Position numbers and translations under genes: made by a program. A stretch of DNA of 64,000 nt from Diplosphaera chodatii (lineage: Eukaryota; Chlorophyta; Trebouxiophyceae; Prasiolales; Stichococcaceae), in the NCBI GenBank assembly GCA_032358165.1, contig JAALGY010000042.1, forward strand, positions 62,001 through 126,000. Reading direction: 5' to 3'. This document shows positions 12,166 to 23,075 of the stretch, piece after piece. Each line of letters starts with the position of its first letter. Position 1 is the stretch's first letter. Under the pieces are notes generated by a model. The model had not been told where the DNA came from. It was given only the letters and a program-made list of their open reading frames with translations, and made no database searches.

Positions 12166-13411
12166 CTGCGGCTGCTGGCTGTGTGGCGTCGGTGCAGGGC
12201 GTGTGGGACTAACCGTGGCCCACTGCCGTTCGTCACGACCATGTCGCTGGTGGTGGCATGGCAGGCTGGCCATATTGCTGGCGATGCGCCCGCCATCCTA
12301 CCAGGAAAGGTTCACAGGTCCTTCAGGCACCATAGAATACATCCGTAGTACAAGCGCAGAGTTTTGCTTGCGCTGAACATACTACCTGATCTAGGAGTGT
12401 GCGCACGCGCATCTGCCATGACCAGCTGTAGCAGCTGCTATGCACGCACCAGACAGTGCACCGCCGGTTGCCGACCAGCAGGTAATCCTATCGCATGCGA
12501 TACGCTGTGCGCGATGCCCCGCGCGCTTCGGCGCAGTTAGCTTTCCTGGCCACTGTGTTCCACAGGATGGCTCAGGACTGATCTGCGCCTTTCGACCAGC
12601 TGAGCAGAGTCAGAGGCACGCAGTACCCAGACCACTTACCGGGCATCCCGTGACGCAAGTTGGTACTGTGCAGCTGCTGGCGCAACCATTGCAGATTGGC
12701 TGTGCATTTGCCGACCCCCTGGTCAGTGCTTGCCTGGTCAGACAAGATCGCGCAGGTGCAGACGCAATGCAATACTTTGCAGTGGCCCACAGCTGCGGCT
12801 TACATGTCGACTGCCATTCGCAGTAGCTTGCAAAGTTCAGCCGCGGTTCCTGAAGCTCACAGCTGCCGGTGGGTCTTGCTTGGAAGCCGATAAGCATTTG
12901 CCAACGTAGCGTGAGGACTTGTAGGGGCATCACAAGTAGCTCAGCTCGAGTCATTGCCGACTTCCTGGAGTGTGGAACCTGACAGCCTTCGAATTGCTGC
13001 AGCACTGTTTCCAGGCTGCAAACTAAACTTTCAGCTTTGATACATCCGCTTCACAGCGACCATTTAAAGGTAGTCAGTTCTGCACGCGTCGGCAGTAACG
13101 CTCGTTGCCACCAGACAGCAAACGACATGGAACAGCTGCAGCGATGCAATACCAACAGCGGGCGACCTGTGGCCATGGCCCCCAAGTACAGCCACATGCA
13201 GATGCAAAGTTCGCTGACTCTGCAGCAGCGGCCTTTCGATGCAGGGCATCACCGCAGGTAGCGCCACTGCAGACATCATCACTGCCGTATCGCATTCAGA
13301 TGTCCATCTTTGTTGGCAATCCGGCACTAGGCTGTCATTGATGTGCTGACTGGTTATGGGCGCAGGTCACATCAGCCAAGTGCGCTGCAGCTGTCGGGTG
13401 CATGTGCATCC
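12166..13411. other. 5' region of starch synthase III and divergent spacer to the SRPBCC gene
   Basis: The first exon(s) and transit peptide of starch synthase III should lie here on the minus strand, and the plus-strand SRPBCC gene starts at 13412. A strong donor-like site (GCCCG|gtaagtgg, minus strand) is centred near 12640, following a frame that reads LQWLRQQLHSTNLRHGMP. I could not join it in phase to exon 12068-12165, so it is noted but not called. A shared promoter is likely within the last few hundred bases. Confidence 0.4.
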
Positions 13412-15378
13412 ATGGACAGCAGCAGTAGCAGGCTGCAGGCGCGCAGCAGCCGCAGCCGCGTGTCAACGGCTGTGCTGCACCGCCAGGGCGCCCAGCGGCG
13501 GCAGGCCGCTCGCCTCCGCAGCCACCCCCTCCCGCAGGCAGCCCTCGAAGCGTGAGTTGATAAGCGTAGGACGCATGTTTCATTGGCGTTTCATACGCCG
13601 CTGCTGGAAGGCACCTCACGTGCTTGCTGCAAGCTCAGTTCTGGGCAAGACACGGCATGCATGGGCGTGGTAACACCATGGGCACTGAGGCTTCTGCCCG
13701 CTGTGATCCAAAGGCGCTCCTCCTCTACCCTTGATATAGTGACAACACTGAGTGGCAACTCGAGCCACCCGCTCTGCAGGGAGGAGGCGACGACAGACAG
13801 CTCAGAGCTGAGCGGCCTCAATGGTCTGCACCTGCAGCACGACGCAACCGTGCACCTGGTCAGCGAGAAGGTGGGACGTCGGCGCCTATCGCTGTTGCTG
13901 GGTTGATGGAATTGGCACGGAGATAATCCACTCACATGCCAGATGTGACTGATAGCCGTACAACGTTGCGGTGGGGAGGCCGCTGTTTGACGCGCAGCAA
14001 CGTGCTGAGCCAGCCAGGCGAGGGGTGAACGCAGGGGACATGTGTCCTGCTGCAGGGTGGGGAGTACAGGGTGGAGGGCAGCATGGAGGCGGCGGCAACG
14101 GCGGACGCCGCCTTCGGGCTGCTGTGCGACTACGAGCGGGTGGCCAGCGTGTTCAGCAACGTGCTGCGGTCGCAGACCTTCCGCACCGTGGGCGACGACA
14201 CCCGCCTGCAGCAGGTCAGTCGGTTGCCCCCTGTTTCAATCACATACAGGCGCCGCACTGAACGTCAGGCAGGGAACCCCGACATCAGGGTCCTTGCAGA
14301 GGCAGCATTCCAGTTTGTGCGAGCAACACCTGCTCCTTTTCCGTCCTCATGGCCATTGCTCAAAACTGCTAATTGTAAACTGCAATCCTGCTTGTACCGC
14401 ATTTTCATTTGCACACGTGCATCGGACTCGGGTGCGGGTTGCCATGGCTCAGCGTGTCAGGTCCCGCATGCCGAAGGAGTCGCCTGTTTCCGGGTCTCAG
14501 TACCAGACCTGAGGATGGGTTTCTGCTGTAAGCATCTGCGACTGGAGGGTCTTCGATATGCAGGAGTGCCGCTGGGAGTTCCTGGTGTTCTCAGGCAAAT
14601 TCCCGCTGGAGCTGACGGTTTCTGAGCAGCCGCACGAGCGGCGCGTCGTCTTCAACCTTGCGGAGTCGCCCTTCATGCGCAGCTTCCAGGGCACTTGGCA
14701 GGCATGTACCAGCCCCCAGTAGTGGACAACATGTTGGTATGAATTCAACACAGTGAGTATGGTTGAAGCCTGAAAAACGACTCACCTTTTCTGCATGTCT
14801 TGGTTGCAATGGCAATGAAGCGTCCCGTCTTATCAGAGATGAGCTTGTCAGCCTGAGCTGAGGCTTTGACCTGGGCATGTGGCAGGTGCACGAGCATGCC
14901 AGCGGGGGCTGCCGCATACAGCACACCATGGCGGTCAAACCGACGCTATCAGCGCCGCGGCCGCTGGCATTCTACACGCGGCGCATCTTCGAGCGGCAGG
15001 TGAGGCTGGCGTCATGCCAATCCCTCTGCACAGGTCCTACTCCAAGTGCGGTACAGAAGCATGTGCCAGGCAAGGATGGTGCTTCATATCTGAAAGCTTC
15101 GTCAGCACCCCGGGGTTTGTTTCGGATAGTTTGCTGTGCACTGTCTTGCACACAGCTGGACCAAGGACGCAGTGTGCAGCAGCTGCGCCCTTGTCCTTGA
15201 ACCAGCCTTCCGCAGAGGAGCAGGAAGCAACACCAAACCCATGAATGCATGCCTCTTTGTAAGAGGTTCATCTGTTGGCGGTCTGGCGTCTTCATTGCAG
15301 TGCTCACTGCTGCTGCAGGTGGCTACCATCATGGAGGACTTGGGCCGTGCACTCGCGGCGCAGGAAGCAGGAAGCTGA
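13412..15378 (+). CDS. COQ10/START-like (SRPBCC, polyketide cyclase superfamily) protein, probably plastid-targeted
   Basis: Exons 13412-13551, 13780-13870, 14056-14214, 14564-14701, 14886-14999 and 15319-15378 join in phase to 233 codons plus stop. The first ~46 residues, starting MDSSSSRLQARSSRSRVST, are rich in Ser, Arg and Ala with no acids, like a plastid or mitochondrial transit peptide. From about residue 75 comes an SRPBCC fold: EYRVEGSMEAAATADAAFGL, then LCDYERVASVFSNV, then CRWEFLVFSGKFPLELTVSE, ending in a helix with FYTRRIFERQ. This pattern is typical of the plant chloroplast 'polyketide cyclase/dehydrase and lipid transport' proteins, which hold a hydrophobic ligand; the ligand here is unknown. 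The intron at 14702-14885 has a GC donor (CAG|GCATGT), required by phase. Head-to-head with starch synthase III and tail-to-tail with the dipeptidase gene. Confidence 0.82.
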
Positions 15379-16054
15379 TGGCGCACGTCATGCAGCCTGA
15401 TCTGCAGTATGATATCAAGCCCGGACGCTGGTGTTTATGCCAGCGCGGAGCGTTGTCAGTAGTGTCTTTGGTGTGGCCGGTCGTCTGTATATTTGAGAGC
15501 TGAAAGCAACTAAGCGAAACCGTCACAGTGACATTGGATAGCACTGAATCGCAATATGCCTGGCAAGATTGGCATTGGGGCTTGCATTTGTTGATGCTGC
15601 TAATGTCAGGTGATCGACATGAGGCAGCAGTCTGTGATCATGTCGTGTTATGAACAGACGAGGTGCCTCTTGGCTGCCCATGCATCGATTATTTGTGGCA
15701 GCTGTGTGTGAACCTTGAAATGCTTCGAATGCTTGTGCACACATCGCGGTGTGCGTCTTCTACGTTCAAGCACCCGCTGGTCCGAAACGATGCTCAAGTA
15801 GAGCTCAGTGAGCTGTACAGCTGCGTTGCATGCCTAGATGCCGGCTACATACGACATGCCAGTGTGTATGCTGGACTCGAGATGCTCGTGACATCGTTGT
15901 GTGTGTCGTTGTGTTACAACAGAAAAGAACGGAACAAGGGTGCTCGACCATGCCGCTCAGCCTGCTCACGGGCACAGCTTGCTGGTCTCCCGCCGGCAAA
16001 CCCGCTGCGCCAGAGCATGGCACGACCTTTTGCGAGGCCTTCGGTATTCAAAGC
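15379..16054. other. Convergent intergenic region
   Basis: 3' flanks of the SRPBCC gene (+) and the dipeptidase gene (-). A TGTAA word, the usual green-algal polyadenylation signal, occurs on the minus strand near 15915, about 140 bases past the dipeptidase stop. No other gene is supported. Confidence 0.5.
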
Positions 16055-19000
16055 CTACTGCACGGTGTGGGGGCGAATGCCGGGGCCCTCCTCGAATGTC
16101 GAGCCCCGCACCCACTCGGGCGTCTTCACCAGCTGGCCCTTTGCGATGACGTACCTGCGCAGGCGCAGTGTAGTGCGCTTGATCCTTCTGGGCACAAGTA
16201 TCCACCAGGCAAACAGCCCGACACCTGCTTTCCACCGATAGCCCGGGCCCCGCTGTCACGTGTTCGAACAGCACTGCGGTCTGCGAATGTCAGCAGTAAT
16301 GCAGTGCCTCGGCTATTATGCGGCAGACGTGGCAGCCGAGGGTGAGTGCAGCCTGCAGCCCGTGGGACCGCGCGCACCTGAGCTCCAAAGCATCGCCATG
16401 GAACAGGAGGAGATCTGCGTCCGCCCCCACTGCGATCTTGCCCTTCTTCCGGAGTCCCAGGCGAGCCGCAGGGCTGCTACAGACCTGCGGCCAGCAGGGA
16501 GTTACCAGTCAGGTCGAGTTGCGCATGCACTAAACTGACCTGAATATCTCTTGCACTGCATTGCATTGCTTGCCGCCACCAGCACGCCTGAGTTGCAACG
16601 AGCTTTCACTGCGCAGCAAGTGGTGTGCAGCAAGCACCATGCTTGCTACACTTCGAGGTGCAGCGCTGCAGTGAAGGACTGGTAGTACATTGGGGTCTGG
16701 GGCGCATGCACCAATATATGCAGAGTGACACACTGTCCACCGTGAGCCGATGCAGGGCAAGTAGCAGGTCAGCTGGAAGAAGCAACGCACCAGCGCCAGT
16801 ATTTGCGGCAGCCGCCAGCCAAGTCCCGGCTGTCCGTCGCCACTGGAATCACCGCAGTGCAGAGCGCGCACAAACTTCAGCAGCTCCGCCGGGGATACCA
16901 CCTGAGGGTGGCGGTGTGAAGACATTCACGCTCAGAGCTGACAGGTGCGGATGCTTGAAGGAAAGCACCCAAACATCTGATATACGCTGCTGTGGCAGGC
17001 ACTAGCTACGCTGAGTCTTGCGGTGAGTGCATTCATGATGCCTGCGGGGCAGGCCCCCACCCTGTAATGCTTCAGGCGGCCCTGCTCATCGTACACCGGG
17101 TAGCTGCCGCAGGAGTCGCTGCTGATGCTGATCTGCTCCAAGGCAGCCTTCCGCTCGGCGTCGCCTCCAGAGGCTTCCAGGATCTTTGGCAGTGCTGCCA
17201 GCGCCTGCAGCAGCAAGAGGCAGCACTGTGAGCGGGGTCCTGCGGTCCTGCATACACTGTGTTCTCAGTTGGTCGACATGTCTGCCTGCAATGTGTGGTT
17301 GCGCCAAGCCCTGTGCATGGTCGTGCATCCCAGCTGCCGAAGCAATGAGCGCAGGCTTCTGCAAAGACAGGGCGGTGCAGTACAGGAAGCTCCAGCTTGG
17401 TGATCATTCGCACAGGGTACTGAGGACACGCTTGGACATGTGCTTCGTGCGTCTTAGTGGGGAGGGTGACCCTGGTGGCGCACTTGCTGTCCGGCAGTCA
17501 GGTCGATGTTGCCCCCAGCACGCATCCACCGAATGGCACCGTCAATCGTCCCATCGCACCGCTCGCAGTGCGTCGGCAGGAACTGCGTGATCTGCACTGC
17601 ACCAGGGCCACCATGCTTGCAGTGACAAGCATTTGTACAGCCCTGCGGCCACAGGGTGGCGTGAATGCGAGTACTGCATCGCAGTCTGACGCAGCCTCGG
17701 CGGGCTTCGCCAAAAGGAGCAGCCAGTATGCAACAGACAATTGGGCAACCCCTCAGTTGCCGCACCGGCACATCGCTGTGCTGGACCGCGTCAAACAGCG
17801 GCGCCAGCGGATCGCGCTCTTCTGGAGTGCCGCCGTCAATCGCTGATCTGCCGCGGTGACCTGCTGCTGCAGCGCCGGCACTCGCCGCTGAAGCGCTGTT
17901 CCCCCCTGGGGCGCCGCCGCCGCCGCCGCCGCGGGGCGGGCCGCCTGCGCCCATGTGGCAGTGCAGCAGCCCGGGCTTGCCAGCCAGCATGCCACCCACC
18001 CGCGCATCACTGCAGGGTAAGCCCAAACTGATGCGATGTGCATCTTTCAAGGTTTAGTGAGATGGCGTACAAGTGAACTCGGGTCATCTGCTTCAGCTTT
18101 CTGACCAAGAGATCACGACAGCACCTGGCGATGCGGGCAAGCTCTGCGCCGGTGGGGTTGGACGAGCGGTGGTCCGAGACCGCGACCTCGCCCACGCCCA
18201 CGCAGCTGTCCAGCAGCGCAACCTCCCTCTGCATGAACGCATAGTCCACCCGCTCAGGGGGTCGAGTGGGTTTGCTTCATCTAAACCTAGAGCCTGCAAT
18301 AAGGTGCAGGTGGGATGCACGACAGCCAGCTGTGCAAGGGCTGCGCAGTGCAGCCCTGTCCGCAGTCCGGCGGCCATAAAGGCTGGCACCACATGCGTCC
18401 ACCGGGCAGCGGCATGTACCTGCACATCGCCCGTGATGGTTTGTACCGGCAGGCGGTACGCGCCGCACCAGTGGTACGCGCTGATGCCCTCCTCTCGCAG
18501 CGCATTGCATTTAGCCACCAGGTTCTCCTGATCATAGCACCAGAACCACTTTCCAGTCGATGAGGCCCTCCACAAGCAAGGAGGACTGCTTGACTTGCGG
18601 CAACGCAGAGACACAGTTGAATGCTGGCTCATCGGCGCCCCAACCACTGATTCAGTTGAAATGATGGTGATCAGCAGTATGGCCGCACGCACAAGGGCAG
18701 CCATGCAGCCGACCTGCGAGCGCGTCACAGAGTCGGTCCCCGTGACGCCCACGACCGTGGTGATGCCGGCGTTGAGCAGCTGCGACAGCCGGCACTCGGG
18801 CGCCCTTGAGGCAAACCCTGCACTGGTGGAACACTCGGTCTCCGCATTTTGCGAATCCGCCTGGAATGCAGTGTCTGTGGAGCCGATGCCTCATCTGGTC
18901 TTGCCTGACTGCTGCTGCCAGTCATACGCAGATTACTCCTACTCGAAGGGGTAGATGAATGGCATAAATTGGGCTATACCTGCTTCGCCGCCGCCGCCGG

Positions 19001-19430
19001 TGATGTGCACGTGCAGGTCCACGAAGCCGGGCGTGACGATCAGACCCCTGGCGTCCAAGCACGCCACGTGGAAGGGCAGACACCGTATGTCGGCCGCCTG
19101 CTCATCTGAAAGTATGCCGATGATGCTGCCGCCTGCAGTTCCCAGCACCTCGCTGGGACGCATGTACATGCTGCAGCAACCATGCATGCCTCATGGCCTG
19201 ATGCTGATTGCCGTGTTGCATGCCTGTCAAGCAGATATCGCAGCAGCAGGACATACGTCCGGCATATGACTGGGGGAAGCAGCCTCATAGCTGTTCAGAC
19301 CATCCTTCCGCACACCTGCCAGCAGCAGGTTGCGGTGACGCAGCTCCCCTGCTGCCGTGTAGATTGCGTAGGCGTCATGCACCAGCAGCATCTGCACAGC
19401 CGTCCGGTTGCCGTACACGTCCAGTGCCAT
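16055..19430 (-). CDS. Isoaspartyl (beta-aspartyl) dipeptidase, IadA type, M38 amidohydrolase
   Basis: Predicted to hydrolyse beta-aspartyl dipeptides released from isoaspartyl-damaged proteins. Twelve exons join in phase (1392 bases, 463 aa): 19316-19430, 18980-19132, 18714-18817, 18420-18527, 18125-18252, 17766-18009, 17484-17591, 17061-17204, 16853-16901, 16741-16772, 16378-16484, 16055-16154. The amidohydrolase metal site is visible: TPGFVDLHVHITGGGGEAG (HxH, about residue 80), GLLHCHMG, FLPTHCER and the late aspartate in SISSDSCGS. ITTVVGVTGTDSVTR and VGEVAVSDHRSSNPTG are IadA signatures. A Gly/Ala/Pro-rich stretch of about 45 residues after HCHMGAGGPPR is an insertion relative to bacterial enzymes. 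No clear organelle signal. IadA is mainly a bacterial family, so old horizontal transfer is likely, but 11 spliceosomal introns show full domestication. Head-to-head with the gene at 19851. Confidence 0.92.
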
Positions 19431-19850
19431 CACAGAACCTCTGGTTCTTTAGATCGACTGGTCGTTGCTGCCAAGTCAATTCAGAGCAAGGATGACCATG
19501 ATAAATGATGATCACAGGCGCCAGGATGTCACCGCCGCGGCCAGCTTGCTCCCAAGCCTTTCTTACCAGGATGATCGCTCCATGTTACCCCCTACATGTA
19601 TGGATTTCGATGCCGAAAATGTGATATCTGTGACCAGCATTGTGTGTCATGGATGCTGTCTCGGTGCATTGTCCACCTCAGCATACTGGTGATCATCGCT
19701 TCATCGGTGCTCAGAATAGACAGAATCTGCCCCACACAAACGACCTGTCATCGCGTTACTTGCATCGCTTCTACGCGACCAGTACACCAGCTGTTGCCAG
19801 CAAGACATCCCTGCGGCTGAGCAGTGCATTGAGAAGGCCCCATCCCTTGG
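19431..19850. other. Divergent spacer, possible bidirectional promoter
   Basis: 420 bases separate the start codons of the dipeptidase (-) and the 151-aa gene (+). No TATA element or other recognised site is obvious. Confidence 0.4.
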
Positions 19851-20559
19851 ATGGCATCCGGCAGCCCTGCGCAGAGCCTTGGCCCCAAATCGCCCGCGGT
19901 GCAGCGTGCAGAGTCAGCGTTGCGCGGCTTCACAGCTCACCAGGCGTCTCGCAGCCCGGGGCTGCCACAGCAGCCGACCATCACGGTTACCCATCGCGGT
20001 GCAACAGTTCAATCAGCGGCGCTGCAAAGCGTTCAGAGCAAGCAGTGCCAAGACGGCCTGCTGCCGCGTACGCGATCGCAGCTGCCGCGCTGGTACATCA
20101 CCCTGCGCCAGGTCGTCCTCGATGCCTACCGTGCCGTTGCTGTCGTCTACCGTCTCGCCAACCATGTGCTGGGCTCACTGTTCGAGGTGAGCCTTGTAAA
20201 TAGGCAATGCTGATACAGCTTCCAGCTTTCTCCAGAACAGCAACTAGACAGCACGAGCATGATCGGCACACCGAGTGCCTGAAGCAGTCCTTGCGCATGG
20301 CCTCGCAAACTGCAGCAGTGGTAGCCTGACAGGAGCAGTGATTGACCAGCAGGCCCCTCTGCTGACGCAATTTGAGATCTCCAGTAGCCACATGGCGATG
20401 GCTCCCTGGTGAAGCGTGTGCTGACGGCTCCGAGCGCAGGAGTTTGGGCCGTGGTGGAAGTGGATGGTGTTTGACGCCCTGCTGAAGCTCATCGCCCGGG
20501 CGCTCGCCCGCCGCTCACAGCGCCTGGAGTCCATCTTCGAGGCGGTCGGCTGGCTGTGA
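19851..20559 (+). CDS. Uncharacterised 151-aa protein
   Basis: Exon 1 (19851-20186, 112 codons) starts MASGSPAQSLGPKSP and ends at GSLFEG|gtgagc in phase 0; exon 2 (20440-20559) reads EFGPWWKWMVFDALLKLIAR and ends at a TGA at 20557-20559. The N-terminal ~80 residues are Ser/Ala/Gln-rich with few acids, like a targeting or disordered region. The C-terminal ~70 residues alternate bulky hydrophobic and Arg residues (WYITLRQVVLDAYRAVAVVY; LARRSQRLESIFEAVGWL) and look like two or three amphipathic helices, possibly membrane-associated. I do not recognise a family. The ATG10 start is only 75 bases further on, so I considered one joined gene, but exon 2 has an in-frame stop and the next ORF starts with a good ATG and a family-like N terminus. 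Confidence 0.6.
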
Positions 20560-20633
20560 GCGGCTGGTGGGGACGCTCTACATGAACTTGCTCACAGCAG
20601 GGCTCCACCCTCTCTGCTGTTGCACAGCAGACC

Positions 20634-22196
20634 ATGACTGAAGCGTCCGCAGATGCTGTTCGTGGTTCATCGAGGTGCCTTGCGGATCTGCAGGCCATGA
20701 TCTCGGCGGCAGACTTCGCGGCAGGCGCGCAGCAGCTGGTGGCGCAGCTGGCAGCCTGCGGCGGGGGCGGCGGGGGCTGCGGTCACGGCTGCGGTGCCGC
20801 CTGGGAGTGGCGCCCAATCCGCACCGCTTTCAACCGTGGCCCTGTGAGCTGACGCCTGATTTGCGTGTGCTCACAGCTGACACGCGCATGAGCCTGAGGC
20901 CAGGTCCACACGGCTGCAGGACATCAGCTGGGCACGACACGCAACCACGCTGGCTTCGGTGGCCAGGCTCAGCTGCAGACACACCATGCGCGAAGTCATA
21001 GCATGTGTAGCATCAGTGTGCGACCCTGCGCAGGCGGCCGGGTACCTGGTGCTGCGGCGGAGCCTCGCGTCACAGCCGGCGCACCCTGCAGCGCTCGACA
21101 GCAATGGCGCGGCAGCAGCAGCAGGGGCCGATGCTCAAGCAAATGACAGCATTGCCACCGTGGCCACGAGTGCATGCGCTGGTGCTAAGACTGCAGGCCC
21201 CAGCGAGCCAAACCTTGATGAGGCCGCCTTGCCAGGCCAGATGGTGCAGAATGGCATCAGGCAGCACAGCAGCGGCAGCGGCAGCCGCAGGGCAGGGGAG
21301 CTCGACGGCCTGGATGCAAGCGGTGTGAAAGGCAGCCGCAGCGCCACAAGCCGGCCGGGCTTGCGGCTGTACGAATACCATGTGCTCCACAGCGCCGCGT
21401 ACGGCGTGCCGCTGCTGTTCTTGCGTGGCAGCCATGCAGGTACCCTCATCGTCACCAAATGCTACTAAGCATTTCTCGCCATTGGTGCCTCCACTTGTCA
21501 AGCGGACGACGAACACCATCGCCAGCCTCATGGACACAGTCTGTTCCTGCCCTGCAGATGGGCGGCCGATGTCGCTGGAGGAGGTGGTGGCGGACCTGCC
21601 GCCGCAGTCCCGTGAGGCGGCGCAGCAGCAGGACGCTACAGGGGGCGCCGCCTTCCTCACGCTGCAGGTCGGCTCTGCACTGTCAGGTATCAGCCAGCCC
21701 TGGCTCAGCTCACTGCGCCTGCGGTGGCTGTTCTGGGCTGCGCTACATGATCCTGCTGCGCCGCGCTGCATTGTGGGCCAGTGTAAAACCTGTCTGCATG
21801 GTCTTGAGCTCAGCGTGCGACCGACAAACGTCGGCAAATTTGCAGCCGCACCCGGTGCTGGGCACCCCCTGGTTCGGCGTGCACCCCTGTCGCACCGCCG
21901 ACCTGATGGCGCTGCTGCTGCCTGGCGGGGCGAAAGCTTCAGTTTGTATGCAAGCCAGCAATCTGCACAGCAATGGCGGCACGGGCAGCACAGTAGGCGG
22001 CGGCAGCGGCGGCGGCGGCGGCAACGGTGCAGATGGCACCGAAGCAGCCGCAAGCCCGGCAGCTGACAGCGGCAGCGGGAAGCAGGCAGCTGGCTGGCCG
22101 CTGCGGTACCTGCTGGCGTGGTTCAGCGTCGTCGGCGCGGCGGTGGGGCTGCGGCTGCCGCCTGCAGTGTGGCAGCTGGCTGGCCAGCCGCTGTGA
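20634..22196 (+). CDS. ATG10: Autophagy E2-like enzyme ATG10
   Basis: E2-like enzyme that conjugates ATG12 to ATG5 during autophagosome formation in the cytosol. Exons 20634-20843, 21034-21439, 21558-21667 and 21846-22196 join in phase to 358 aa. The N-terminal helix (ISAADFAAGAQQLVAQLAAC) leads to WEWRPI and AAGYLVLRRS; then YEYHVLHSAAYGVPLLFLRG, DGRPMSLEEV and PHPVLGTPWFGVHPCRTADL follow, with the active cysteine (about residue 257) in the HPC motif. It ends with YLLAWFSVVGAAVGLRLPPA. Two low-complexity insertions, one of about 85 residues before the YEYH strand and one Gly/Ala-rich before the last helix, make it longer than animal or yeast ATG10. The start is the first in-frame ATG after the upstream gene's stop. 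A TGTAA word starts four bases after the stop codon. Confidence 0.9.
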
Positions 22197-23075
22197 GAAT
22201 GTAATACGTGGCAGGTGGCTCTAGCCCTGCAGCGCCGCCCAGGCCTCAATGGTTGGTGCTGCAGATTCTGGTCAGTGAAAATTAGGGTGTACATTTGATG
22301 CGTGGACGCCGGGCAGGGCGAGGCAGCCATCATGCACGGCGGCACGTCCAGCAGTGCTGCGCAGGCTGGTCGTGTGGTCGTGTATACAGGTCGTGATATG
22401 GGTTCCATGCAGCCTTTGTCTGCTCATCTGACTGATTGAAGGGGTTGCTGCCGCCTTGTGGGTGTAGGTCTGGGCTAGTGTAGTGTATTAGGAGGGCCCG
22501 ACGTGCATGATCGGGAGGTCAGGTGCAATGGCTGCCACTTGCGCGTTTCTCAACAAGTCCATTCTTGTTCAGCTGCAACAAGCCACCAGCACCTTTGCAC
22601 TGACGGGACGGGCCTGAACAGCAGCTGATCTCATACAGACGTGGCTCTGCAATGCAGGCATCATGCAGCACATCGGGGTTCAGAGGTGCGTGTGCTGGCG
22701 GTTTTGCGCAAAGCATCTGACGCTAGCTACGCCTAAATTGCGGCTGATGCCGCTCGGTCAACGTGGCACTTCCTCCGGGTCACTCCTGCACATGCATATG
22801 GCATTTCAACGGCACGCTGCAGGCAGGGCGTCGGTGGTATGTTGATCATGCATGCGACAGTTGGAAGTCATCGTGGCGAATTATGTGACAGCAGTCTTGC
22901 GATGTCGTGTGTCGGTTGATTAAACACGGTTGGACGCAGGATCCGGATGCGCACGTCCTGCAGTGCGACGCTGTGATGCAGCGAGAACAGCCACCCCAGC
23001 CGAGTGCCACTGCAGGCGCTCCACATCCTATGAGCTCTCGATGATGGAATCAGGCTGCATCCTCTTCTGCTGCAG
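22197..23075. other. Spacer between ATG10 and the DUF3119 gene
   Basis: Contains the ATG10 3' flank and the promoter and possible first exon of the next gene. A short ATG frame near 22974 (MQREQPPQPS) could splice in phase 1 into the exon starting at 23076; this is weak and not called. Confidence 0.35.

Noticed and set aside
17021..17060. Extension of dipeptidase exon 8 through VGACPAGIMNALTARL
   Set aside because: Splicing at 17061 to the exon at 16901 keeps the family pattern; the extension does not lead in phase to the later exons.
21070..22053. 327-codon minus-strand open frame
   Set aside because: Antisense shadow of the ATG10 exons 2-4 in GC-rich DNA; no family motif and Cys/Arg-rich composition.
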